Source: an uncultured Erysipelotrichaceae bacterium
GTDB lineage: Bacteria > Bacillota_I > Bacilli_A > Erysipelotrichales > Erysipelotrichaceae
Length of the DNA: 9,843 nucleotides
Direction: 5' to 3'
Assembly: GCA_902766675.1 (NCBI GenBank)
Contig: CACXEN010000223.1
Span: forward strand, 1 to 9,843
Positions 1-6,730 of this stretch are shown in pieces; within the stretch, counting starts at the first letter, position 1; each line of letters starts with the position of its first letter. The notes under the pieces are model-generated. The model was not told the origin of the DNA. It did not search any database and saw only the letters and a list, made by a program, of their open reading frames with translations. Position numbers and translations under genes: made by a program.

Positions 1-656
1 AATTTTTCCTCTAATGTTTTAATTTGTTTTAAAAGTGCATATGTCTCATGTAAGCCATTAGAAATACCTTCATCTGGTATATCTTCGTTTAACTTATTGA
101 TTTCATCCATATACTCTTGTGCACCTTTTTTCACTGGTGCGCTATCTTGTTTAGTTTCTGTAGCTTGTACATCGATGACATCTTCTACTTTACCATTTTC
201 AGACATTCTTACTAATTCAGATAAAATCTCATCATAAGACTCTGGATATCTCTTCCCAAAATCATTTAAAGAACATATTAATTGGTTATCACGATATACA
301 TCTAAACTTGCTAAAGATGCATAACGTTGACCATGAATACGTAAGTCAAAATTCGAGCCAATTGGTAAAGATTTTCTAGATCTAAACCAACTTCTTAAAT
401 ACACATTTATTTTTGCCATTTGGGCTGCGGTATATTTTGCTTGTGAGCCAGTACGATAATATCCCATACCAGCTGTACGGCGATAACTATTCTGTCTAAT
501 CTCATTTTGTCTGCGATATGAATTAGTTGCTGCGGTTGTAATCGCAATCATAATTCCCACAATCATCAACAATGGGAAAATGGCTCCTATTCCTCCAGAG
601 AACATGAGAATTAAAAATATCCACCAAATGTAATCATTTCCTCTACGATTTCTCAT
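1..656 (-). CDS. Membrane-anchored protein, possibly XpaC-like (partial, C-terminus outside window)
   Basis: Reading leftwards from an ATG at 656, the frame stays open for 218 codons to the window edge, so the C-terminus is missing. The start is supported by an AAGGTGG ribosome binding site at 663-669, six bases upstream. The protein begins with a short basic stretch (MRNRRGNDY), then one or two hydrophobic segments at about residues 10-42. An Arg/Gln/Tyr-rich juxtamembrane stretch follows, then a soluble domain at about 75-145 and an acidic linker. The last visible part (about 180-218) is helical, with the pattern ExxxEINxLNxxIPDExIS followed by a Leu/Lys-rich helix. That pattern resembles the 5-bromo-4-chloroindolyl phosphate hydrolysis (XpaC) family, which often sits beside TelA-like genes. 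The family call comes from memory of its motif and is tentative. The inner-membrane topology with a cytoplasmic tail is inferred from the basic residues. Confidence 0.6.
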   Translation of the reverse strand, partial: MRNRRGNDYIWWIFLILMFSGGIGAIFPLLMIVGIMIAITTAATNSYRRQNEIRQNSYRRTAGMGYYRTGSQAKYTAAQMAKINVYLRSWFRSRKSLPIGSNFDLRIHGQRYASLASLDVYRDNQLICSLNDFGKRYPESYDEILSELVRMSENGKVEDVIDVQATETKQDSAPVKKGAQEYMDEINKLNEDIPDEGISNGLHETYALLKQIKTLEEK

Positions 657-682
657 TGAATTCCACCTTTTATTTCACAAGA

Positions 683-711
683 ATTATATCATAGTAATAT
701 CTTTGCAACAT
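683..711 (-). promoter_or_regulatory. Extended -10 promoter for the XpaC-like gene
   Basis: On the minus strand a perfect TATAAT (688..683) is preceded by TG one base away (TGATATAAT), an extended -10. The -35 position at a 17-bp spacing reads ATGTTG (711..706), a poor match, as expected when an extended -10 compensates. It lies 27 bases before the ATG at 656 and just after the stop of the upstream minus-strand gene, which has no visible terminator. Some read-through transcription is therefore likely. Confidence 0.5.
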
Positions 712-731
712 ATGGATTACTCGCTCTTCTA

Positions 732-1436
732 TTAAAAACGATTCACTAACGTACATGCCATTTTCCGATGCTCACTTGCGTCGTTATGATACTTTTCTTC
801 TCGTATTTTTGAGTTTACCATATATTGCACATAAAGTACTTTTTTCAAATATAAATATTCTTCATTATCTTTGATTTCTTTGCTTTTCTCTAAACCTTTT
901 TTATATAAATCATCATAAGATGAAAAATAATGTGCTTCTATCTTTCTTTGTACGGCTCCAGCCTGACTTTTCATAAACATTTGAAAATAATTTTGCATCA
1001 AATCTTTTTCCATCATTGGTAATGCCAAAAGATTCTTTCTATCTTTATGAAATATCCCATTTTCTTCACTTAAGCAAAAATATAATCCAGCTGTATAAAA
1101 ATATCCATTGTCTGTAAATAACACTGCTTTTTCTTTGCCTTCTGATTGAAAATACAACAAATATGGCACAACCATTTCAAAAGAGTCCTCTTCAAACCTC
1201 TTAGTTATATGCAACATTTTATTCACTGGTGTCTTTAGATTATATTTACCTTTGAAATTCACACATATTTTTATATATGGATGAATCTTTTGAAATATAG
1301 TAAAAATGTCTTTTATATCGTTCTCTAAAGTATCTTTATTTAAATAAAGATAATCTTCCAGATACCCATTAAAAAGACATTGTGGATTTTCTTTTCTATA
1401 ATCTTCTATTTTTTCTAGTGTTTTATATATAGACAT
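732..1436 (-). CDS. Hypothetical protein, 234 aa, coupled to the PTS-like gene
   Basis: I do not recognise this protein. It is a soluble, Lys/Glu/Tyr/Phe-rich polypeptide with no signal peptide, no membrane segment and no cysteine metal motif. The N-terminal third looks helical. A middle part (about 85-130) alternates hydrophobic and polar residues, as beta strands would (for example VVPYLLYF, KAVLFTDNGYFYTAGLYF). The C-terminal 90 residues are strongly helical and charged. The start ATG at 1436 lies 8 nt after the stop of the PTS-like gene. The only Shine-Dalgarno-like bases there are a weak AGATAAG, so translation probably depends on coupling to the upstream gene. Co-transcription suggests a function tied to that PTS-derived membrane protein, but this is inference from position only. 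No terminator is visible after its TAA. Confidence 0.7.
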   Translation of the reverse strand: MSIYKTLEKIEDYRKENPQCLFNGYLEDYLYLNKDTLENDIKDIFTIFQKIHPYIKICVNFKGKYNLKTPVNKMLHITKRFEEDSFEMVVPYLLYFQSEGKEKAVLFTDNGYFYTAGLYFCLSEENGIFHKDRKNLLALPMMEKDLMQNYFQMFMKSQAGAVQRKIEAHYFSSYDDLYKKGLEKSKEIKDNEEYLYLKKVLYVQYMVNSKIREEKYHNDASEHRKMACTLVNRF

Positions 1437-1444
1437 GCTTATCT

Positions 1445-3004
1445 TTATTCAGCGTTTTCTTCACGTACTACTTCGCGAATTGCATTATCAATATCTTGCT
1501 TAACCATAGTAGAAGCAGCACCTAATGCAATCCTAAAACCCGCTCTTGTTTCATAGATGCGATAGGAGCCTAAACTCTTTAAACGATTTGCGTCTAGCTT
1601 TGAAGGATCATATACAGAAACTACAATATTCGCTACAGAAGATTGCGTCATACGAATATTCTCAATACCACCAACTGCTTTTACTAGTGATTTTACTAAC
1701 TCTTTTTCTGCGCCAGTTTTAAATAGATCGACTGCCATCTTCTTAAAATATAAACGTGTTATGAAATAATAAATAACTGCAGTAATTAAACCAGCAATAA
1801 CCACCAAGAACACCATCTTTTGAAGAGATGGATATCTAAAATATCCAATCAATTCTAATAGTGTGCCTGGCATTGCAGTTGTTAGTAATGTGCTTGGCGC
1901 AAGATATCCAACATATATATGGAATGCATGCAATAAGCTGAATAAGATTCCTGTTACACCAACATGAATTAAGAATAATAATGGTGCAAGCAAGAATAAC
2001 AATATTTCTAAAGGTAAGATTGTGCCTGTTAATACAGAAGCGATAGTAGCGAAGATAAAGAAACCAACTTTCTTTTGTCTTTCCATCTTATCTGTATATA
2101 GAGAAAACATACCCCAAATCATTGCTGGTATCGCAAATATATTTAGTACGTAATATGGTGTGATAAATCTTCCTGTTACACCTGTTAAACTATTCGCTGC
2201 TAATTGTTCTGCCCAAATATTTACATCGCCAGCCACAGAATTACCAGCCATAGTCACCCAGCTTCCTCCACTAGTGCTATACCAGAATGGTTGGCGAATT
2301 AAAGATCCTAAATTACATACTGATAATATTCTTTCAAATATTCCATATATGCCTAAATTAATTGGATTGGTCGTATCTACTTCCACAAAGTGAATCACAC
2401 GTTCAATAAAATGAATGAAATATGGCCATACAAAACCAATTCCTATACCAGCAACCAAAGACAATAGAATTGTCATCACCATGCATGTCGCATCTTTTGT
2501 AAGGAATGGAAATAAACTATATTCTGTTTTCTTTTTGGCACGATTAAATGCATATAAAGTAATCAGTGCAACAATCACAATACCAACAATACCTGTTTGT
2601 AGTGGATAATATTGGCTTTCACTCATTGTGCTAACTGTAGAATTAGAAATACTGATACCTAATATTCCACTATATGCATTGGAAGGCATATCATGTCTTG
2701 TAAAGAAGATAGTAGCTACCAAAAATGCTACATATCCAATTAGTGCTGAAATAACTGATGTCGCATTGGAACCTTTTCTAGTTGTTAAACGAATAAGGAA
2801 AATAAGTGGAAAATTCACCACCACAAATTGTCCAATTCGTGTGCTGATTTCACCTATTGCGCTAATGACATCTGATTGAATCATTGCTTCAAAACCAAGA
2901 GCTGGATTTGTAATAATATTCCCGATACCTAAAAATACAACACCTAAAAATACTATTTCTAAAGGGAATCGCAATAATTCAAATAGTGAATTCCAACTTC
3001 GCAT
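1445..3004 (-). CDS. Degenerate glucose-family PTS IIC-IIB protein lacking phosphotransfer residues
   Basis: The 519-aa protein has the fold order of glucose/N-acetylglucosamine PTS permeases: a multi-helix IIC domain (about 1-420) followed by a IIB domain (about 430-510), with no IIA. Homology is visible in GIYGIFER (218-225), QPFWY (238-242), LTGTILPLE (325-333), the following APLLFLIHVGVTG, and the IIB stretch GGIENI to VSVYDPSKLD (445-471). Against remembered PtsG/NagE sequences the functional signatures are gone. The GLHH histidines read NLGS (231-234). The Glu of GITEP is Leu330 (GTILP). The phosphorylated Cys of CxTR is Ser456, with Ala458 and Asn459 replacing Thr and Arg. Normal PTS sugar transport with phosphorylation therefore looks impossible, and the protein may be a sensor, facilitator or regulator. 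The reading frame is intact, which argues against a decaying pseudogene. AGAAGG lies 7 nt before the ATG. The next gene follows after 8 nt. Confidence 0.85.
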   Translation of the reverse strand: MRSWNSLFELLRFPLEIVFLGVVFLGIGNIITNPALGFEAMIQSDVISAIGEISTRIGQFVVVNFPLIFLIRLTTRKGSNATSVISALIGYVAFLVATIFFTRHDMPSNAYSGILGISISNSTVSTMSESQYYPLQTGIVGIVIVALITLYAFNRAKKKTEYSLFPFLTKDATCMVMTILLSLVAGIGIGFVWPYFIHFIERVIHFVEVDTTNPINLGIYGIFERILSVCNLGSLIRQPFWYSTSGGSWVTMAGNSVAGDVNIWAEQLAANSLTGVTGRFITPYYVLNIFAIPAMIWGMFSLYTDKMERQKKVGFFIFATIASVLTGTILPLEILLFLLAPLLFLIHVGVTGILFSLLHAFHIYVGYLAPSTLLTTAMPGTLLELIGYFRYPSLQKMVFLVVIAGLITAVIYYFITRLYFKKMAVDLFKTGAEKELVKSLVKAVGGIENIRMTQSSVANIVVSVYDPSKLDANRLKSLGSYRIYETRAGFRIALGAASTMVKQDIDNAIREVVREENAE

Positions 3005-3065
3005 TGAATACCTTCTTTCCTTTCAAGTATACACGAAACCTAACATTTCGCATAAATGCCTCATT

Positions 3066-3094
3066 ATTATACCTTATTAAGCCCGCATATGAAA
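3066..3094 (-). promoter_or_regulatory. Promoter of the PTS-like gene and its partner
   Basis: A perfect TATAAT (3071..3066) stands on the minus strand just downstream of the metG terminator, with a weak TTTCAT (3094..3089) at 17-bp spacing. Transcription would start near 3059, giving a leader of about 55 nt. The leader contains two small inverted repeats, GCAT/ATGC (3050-3059) and CGAAA/TTTCG (3034-3050), which could be an operator or a weak hairpin. Confidence 0.45.
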
Positions 3095-3112
3095 AAGCCA
3101 CCGTAGTGGCTT
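3092..3112 (-). terminator. Rho-independent terminator of metG
   Basis: On the minus strand a hairpin AAGCCAC-TACG-GTGGCTT (stem of 7 including two A-U pairs, loop of 4; 3095-3112) ends in five U residues (3096..3092). It begins 4 nt after the metG stop codon (3119..3117) and separates metG from the PTS-like unit downstream. Confidence 0.8.
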
Positions 3113-3116
3113 CTCT

Positions 3117-5057
3117 TTAAGAAATCTTTGTGCCTGGTTCTAAGCCATTCACTTCAACAACCGCAATTTGGTTATTATTCTTTCCAGCTAACAACATTCC
3201 TTGTGATTCAACACCACGAATTTCTGCTGGTTTTAAATTTGTTATTACAACAATATGTTTACCAATTACTTGTCCAGGTGTATAGCTTTGCGCTAAACCA
3301 GATACGATTTGTCTTACTTCATTTGTGCCAAGATCTACTTGTAACACAAGTAATTTATCCGCATTTGGATGCTTTTCACAAGATATTACTTTACCAACTC
3401 TCATTTCAATTTTTTCAAAATCAGCTGGTTCAATATCTACCTTCTTTTCTTCAGCTTTTTGTTTAATCGCTTTTTGTGTCTTTTCGATTTCTTCTACTCG
3501 AGTATTGATATCATTTTCATCAATACGTTGGAATAGAATTTCTGCGTTTTCTACAACACGAATATCTGTCTCTAACAATCCAAATGTATGTAAATCATCA
3601 TATTGAATTGCGCCAGTATTCAAGCTCTTTAGAATCTTATCTGCTGTATCAGGCAAGAATGGTTGTAGTAAGATTGCGCCAAAGCGAATGCTTTCTAATA
3701 AGTTATATAGAACTGTTGCTAAACGTCCAATCTTTTCTGGATCTTTCGCAAGTGCCCATGGCATTGTTGTATCAATATATTTATTGCAATGAGAGAAGAT
3801 ATCTAATACATCATCAATTGCGTCTGCTACGCGAAGTTCTTCCATATGTCTTTCAACACGTTCTTTCGCTGCTAATACAGTATTCTTTAAATCTTCATCA
3901 ACAGCTTCTTCTTCACGTGGGTTAGCAACGATACCATTGAAATATTTATTTTGCATAGATAATGTTCTATTCACTAAGTTACCAACATTATTTGCCAAAT
4001 CACTGTTAATGCGATCTATCATCAATTCATATGTTACATGTCCATCTTGTGCAAATGGCATTTCATGTAACATGATGTATCGAACTGCATCTACACCAAA
4101 CATTTCTACTAAGTCATCCGCATAAATTACATTACCTTTAGACTTAGACATCTTTGAATCACCCGTTAATAACCAAGGGTGTCCAAAGACTTGTTTTGGT
4201 AATTCTTCCCCTAATGCCATCAACATAATTGGCCAATAAATTGTATGGAATCGTACAATATCTTTTCCTATTAAATGTAAATCTGCAGGCCAATATTTCT
4301 TATATAGTTCATCATGATTACCATCGCAATCATATCCTAAACCAGTAATATAGTTAGATAATGCATCAATCCAAACATAGACTACATGTTTATCATCAAA
4401 ATCTACTGGAATACCCCATTTGAATGATGTACGAGATACACATAAATCTTGTAGACCAGGTTTTAAGAAGTTATTGATCATTTCATTCTTACGACTTTCT
4501 GGTTGAATGAAATGTGGATTATCCTCAATGTGTTTCATGAGTGCATCCGCATATTTTGACATCTTGAAGAAATAAGCTTCTTCTTCCATTGGTTTTACTT
4601 CACCACCACAAACTGGGCAGTTACCATTTTCATCCAATTGGCTTTCTGTATAGAATGCTTCACATTCATGACAGTACTTACCTTCATATTTACCTTTATA
4701 AATATCGCCCTTGTCATAAAGTTTCTTAAATATTTTTTGAACTTGTTTTTCATGATAAGGATCTGTTGTACGAATGAATTTATCATAGCTAACATTCATC
4801 GTATCGAATTGTCCTTTAATGACTGCAGATACTTCATCTACGAATTGTTTTGGTGTTTTACCTGCTGCCTTCGCCTTTTCTTCTACTTTTTGTCCATGTT
4901 CATCTGTACCTGTTTGAAAGCGAACATCGTAACCAACTTGTCTTTTTTGTCTAGCAATTGCGTCAGCTAAAACAATCTCATATACATTTCCTATATGAGG
5001 TTTACCTGAAGTGTATGCAATTGCGGTTGTAATATAGTAAGGTTTTTTGTTTTCCAT
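3117..5057 (-). CDS. metG: Methionyl-tRNA synthetase
   Basis: This class I enzyme charges tRNA-Met with methionine in the cytoplasm, using ATP. From the chosen ATG it is 646 aa. The ATP site signatures are PHIGN (20-24, the HIGH-box variant) and KMSKS (302-306). A zinc knuckle is formed by two CxxC pairs (C129/C132 and C147/C150). FxTGTDEHG (47-55) and the YVWIDALSNY region (227-236) are typical of MetRS. Residues about 385-540 form the helical anticodon-binding part. A C-terminal tRNA-binding domain (about 545-646; EMRVGKV, HPNADKLL, VSGLA, SQGMLLA) is fused, as in many dimeric bacterial MetRS. An in-frame GTG at 5066 would add three residues, but its first base is the last G of the AAAAGGAGG ribosome binding site. 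The ATG at 5057, 8 nt after that site, is therefore the right start. The gene is monocistronic, with its own promoter and terminator. Confidence 0.97.
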   Translation of the reverse strand: MENKKPYYITTAIAYTSGKPHIGNVYEIVLADAIARQKRQVGYDVRFQTGTDEHGQKVEEKAKAAGKTPKQFVDEVSAVIKGQFDTMNVSYDKFIRTTDPYHEKQVQKIFKKLYDKGDIYKGKYEGKYCHECEAFYTESQLDENGNCPVCGGEVKPMEEEAYFFKMSKYADALMKHIEDNPHFIQPESRKNEMINNFLKPGLQDLCVSRTSFKWGIPVDFDDKHVVYVWIDALSNYITGLGYDCDGNHDELYKKYWPADLHLIGKDIVRFHTIYWPIMLMALGEELPKQVFGHPWLLTGDSKMSKSKGNVIYADDLVEMFGVDAVRYIMLHEMPFAQDGHVTYELMIDRINSDLANNVGNLVNRTLSMQNKYFNGIVANPREEEAVDEDLKNTVLAAKERVERHMEELRVADAIDDVLDIFSHCNKYIDTTMPWALAKDPEKIGRLATVLYNLLESIRFGAILLQPFLPDTADKILKSLNTGAIQYDDLHTFGLLETDIRVVENAEILFQRIDENDINTRVEEIEKTQKAIKQKAEEKKVDIEPADFEKIEMRVGKVISCEKHPNADKLLVLQVDLGTNEVRQIVSGLAQSYTPGQVIGKHIVVITNLKPAEIRGVESQGMLLAGKNNNQIAVVEVNGLEPGTKIS

Positions 5058-5065
5058 ATCGTGCA

Positions 5066-5074
5066 CCTCCTTTT
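5066..5074 (-). promoter_or_regulatory. Strong ribosome binding site that fixes the metG start
   Basis: AAAAGGAGG (5074..5066) is a near-perfect Shine-Dalgarno sequence 8 nt before the ATG at 5057. It overlaps the alternative GTG codon (5066..5064), which rules that codon out as the start. Confidence 0.85.
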
Positions 5075-5078
5075 CTTA

Positions 5079-5130
5079 AGTATCCCTAATGGAAGGATAC
5101 TCACATGTTTCCAATGTTAATGATACATTG
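5079..5130 (-). other. Two inverted repeats in the metG leader
   Basis: In the roughly 100-nt leader two perfect inverted repeats lie in tandem. CAATGT/ACATTG (5112-5130) has a stem of 6 and a loop of 7. AGTATCC/GGATACT (5079-5101) has a stem of 7 and a loop of 9, and ends only 4 nt before the ribosome binding site. Neither is followed by a U-run, so they are not terminators. I see no T-box (AGGGUGG-type) or SAM-riboswitch core. A role in translation control or RNA stability is possible but not shown. Confidence 0.5.
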
Positions 5131-5161
5131 AAGCACATGAAAAACTTACCTAAGCGTTTCC

Positions 5162-5190
5162 ATTATAAATGACCTTTTCTTTTATGCCAA
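5162..5190 (-). promoter_or_regulatory. metG promoter
   Basis: On the minus strand TTGGCA (5190..5185, five of six to consensus) and a perfect TATAAT (5167..5162) are 17 bp apart, an excellent vegetative sigma-A promoter. Transcription should begin near 5155, about 98 nt before the metG ATG. Confidence 0.8.
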
Positions 5191-5195
5191 CAACA

Positions 5196-5224
5196 ATTCT
5201 TTACGTGCATTTTAGAGTTATAAT
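5196..5224 (+). promoter_or_regulatory. Promoter of the C_GCAxxG_C_C gene
   Basis: A perfect TATAAT at 5219-5224 lies 17 bases before the ATG at 5242. The -35 position (about 5196-5201, ATTCTT) is weak. The promoter is back-to-back with the metG promoter; the two -35 regions are only about 5 bp apart. A leader this short leaves little room beyond the AAAAGGG ribosome binding site (5227-5233). Confidence 0.5.
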
Positions 5225-5241
5225 ACAAAAGGGTAGTAACA

Positions 5242-5640
5242 ATGAGTAAATATATTGATCGGGCAATTGAATTAAGAGCGGACACTTCTTTTCACTGTAA
5301 TTGTGCACAAGCTGTTATCATTCCTTTCTTAGAAAATTCAATTCCAAAAGACGAATTATTAAAAGTATTTTCCAACTATGGAAGAGGCATGCGCATAAAA
5401 GGTTTATGTGGTGCAGTTTCCGGTGGTGTTACAGTACTAGGTTATTTTGGAATAAATGATGATGAAATATTAAATGAATTCTATGAGCGCACAAAAGAAG
5501 CTCTTGGTGGATATTTGGATTGTAAAGATTTATTACCATTAAATCCTGATAATTCAAAAGGCAATCGCCCCTACTGTAATACACTTATATTCAAGACAAT
5601 TGAAATTGTCGAAGATATGTTACAAAGATATGTGAAATAA
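5242..5640 (+). CDS. C_GCAxxG_C_C family cysteine-rich protein
   Basis: The 132-aa soluble protein matches the family named for its spaced cysteines, described as putative redox-active or metal-cluster-binding. FHCNCAQAV (17-25) supplies the first cysteine(s), C19 and C21. Then comes YGRGMRIKGLCGAVSGG (46-62, with C56), the family's most conserved stretch, then LDCKDLL (C94) and PYCNTLI (C112). The length is typical and no export signal is present. Members are common in anaerobes, but their chemical function is not established. AAAAGGG (5227-5233) lies 8 nt before the ATG. The gene is flanked by its own promoter and a terminator that overlaps its stop codon, so it is probably transcribed alone, apart from read-through into the MoxR operon. 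Confidence 0.88.
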   Translation: MSKYIDRAIELRADTSFHCNCAQAVIIPFLENSIPKDELLKVFSNYGRGMRIKGLCGAVSGGVTVLGYFGINDDEILNEFYERTKEALGGYLDCKDLLPLNPDNSKGNRPYCNTLIFKTIEIVEDMLQRYVK

Positions 5641-5658
5641 GAGGAAGAATCCTCTTTT
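5639..5658 (+). terminator. Rho-independent terminator after the C_GCAxxG_C_C gene
   Basis: The hairpin AAGAGGA-AGAA-TCCTCTT (5639-5656, stem 7, loop 4) runs into TTTT (5655-5658) and begins within the TAA stop codon. The T-run is short, so termination may be incomplete. It insulates this gene from the MoxR operon downstream. Confidence 0.75.
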
Positions 5659-5681
5659 CATTATTATTGATGATTATCGTT

Positions 5682-5687
5682 TATAAT
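5682..5687 (+). promoter_or_regulatory. Likely -10 box of the MoxR/VWA operon promoter
   Basis: A perfect TATAAT stands 28 bases before the moxR ATG, directly after the upstream terminator. The expected -35 site (about 5659-5664, CATTAT) does not resemble TTGACA. The promoter is either weak or assisted by an activator. The following ribosome binding site is GGAGA (5704-5708), 7 nt before the ATG. Confidence 0.45.
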
Positions 5688-5715
5688 AAATACATATATT
5701 ATTGGAGAATTATTT

Positions 5716-6723
5716 ATGACACAAACATACACGAGTCCAAATGAAGTAATTACGAATGAAGAGTTTGCGTATACACAAGAAGTGATTCAAAAACTTTCAC
5801 AATACTATGACTCTAAAGTCGTAGGACAAGAAAATCTGAAATATGCGCTGATCTATGCCATTATCGCAGATGGACATATACTCATTGAATCTGTTCCAGG
5901 TCTAGCAAAGACAACTGCCGCAAAAGCAATTGCTAGTGCTGTTAACGGAAAGTTTTCACGTATCCAATGTACACCTGACCTTTTACCAAGTGATATCATC
6001 GGTACACAAATCTATAACCAAACCCAAGGTAAATTCGATACAATCCTTGGACCTATTTTTGCGAACTTTGTTTTATTGGATGAAGTGAATCGTTCTAGTG
6101 CTAAAACACAATCAGCTATGCTTGAAGCAATGCAAGAAAAGCATGTCACAATTGGTGAAAAGACATATTCTATGCCAGAGGATATCTTCATTGTTATAGC
6201 TACACAAAACCCTATCGAACAAGAAGGTACCTACCCTCTTTCTGAAGCACAAACAGATCGTTTCTTAATAAAGGAAACTTTAAACTATCCTACACCAGAA
6301 GAAGAAACTGCAATTCTTTCTCGTATTAGTTATGGTGAACCAGATGATGAACCAGCTGTTTTAGAGATTGATGATATTAACCGTGTGCAAAATATCGCCG
6401 ATAAAGTATATGTGGATATTTCTATTCGTAAATATATTTCTATGATTGTTCATGCAACAAGACATACAGAAGATATCTTAAGTGAAGAATTAAGTTCTTA
6501 TGTTCGTCTTGGCGCAAGCCCACGTGCCTCCATTGCCTTTATGAAATTAGGTAAAGCAGTTGCTTTAACACAAGGTAGAACATATGTCATACCAGAAGAT
6601 ATTAAAGCTGTTCGCTATCAAGTATTACGTCATCGTATCTCATTAAGCTATTCTGCAAACAGCAATGGAGTTACTCCAGAAACAATCATTGACGAAGTAT
6701 TCGCAAAGATTCCTACACCTTGA
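5716..6723 (+). CDS. MoxR family AAA+ ATPase
   Basis: The 335-aa cytoplasmic AAA+ ATPase is of the MoxR-proper type. It carries Walker A SVPGLAKT (59-66; Ser in place of the usual first Gly, with Lys65/Thr66 kept), Walker B FVLLDEVNR (118-125 region, D122/E123), sensor 1 ATQNP (162-166), the arginine-finger region EAQTDRF (178-183) and the sensor 2 stretch LGASPRAS. The length is normal for the family. MoxR proteins act as chaperones that help VWA-domain partners mature or insert metal or cofactors, and the genes that follow here encode exactly such partners. It is the first gene of the operon and stops with TGA, 7 nt before the DUF58 gene. Confidence 0.95.
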   Translation: MTQTYTSPNEVITNEEFAYTQEVIQKLSQYYDSKVVGQENLKYALIYAIIADGHILIESVPGLAKTTAAKAIASAVNGKFSRIQCTPDLLPSDIIGTQIYNQTQGKFDTILGPIFANFVLLDEVNRSSAKTQSAMLEAMQEKHVTIGEKTYSMPEDIFIVIATQNPIEQEGTYPLSEAQTDRFLIKETLNYPTPEEETAILSRISYGEPDDEPAVLEIDDINRVQNIADKVYVDISIRKYISMIVHATRHTEDILSEELSSYVRLGASPRASIAFMKLGKAVALTQGRTYVIPEDIKAVRYQVLRHRISLSYSANSNGVTPETIIDEVFAKIPTP

Positions 6724-6730
6724 GGTATGA

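Noticed and set aside
2160..2879. Plus-strand open frames opposite the PTS-like gene
   Set aside because: They are antisense to an intact membrane protein gene with clear family homology. Their translations show no domain and no ribosome binding site is evident.
3128..4970. Several plus-strand open frames of 60-113 codons opposite metG (for example 3128-3466, 3584-3925, 4638-4970)
   Set aside because: They lie antisense to a clearly conserved gene, have low-complexity Leu/Gln/Phe/Ser-rich translations and lack ribosome binding sites.
3137..5057. HIGN instead of HIGH in the methionyl-tRNA synthetase as a possible inactive enzyme
   Set aside because: As I recall, the PHIGN form occurs in a common Firmicute MetRS subtype. 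KMSKS, the zinc cysteines and the tRNA-binding domain are all intact.
5058..5066. GTG at 5066 as an alternative metG start, adding three residues
   Set aside because: Its first base is the last G of the AGGAGG ribosome binding site, which leaves no spacing. The ATG at 5057 has an ideal 8-nt spacing.
5079..5101. The leader hairpin of metG as a terminator or attenuator
   Set aside because: No U-run follows the stem; it is followed directly by the ribosome binding site.
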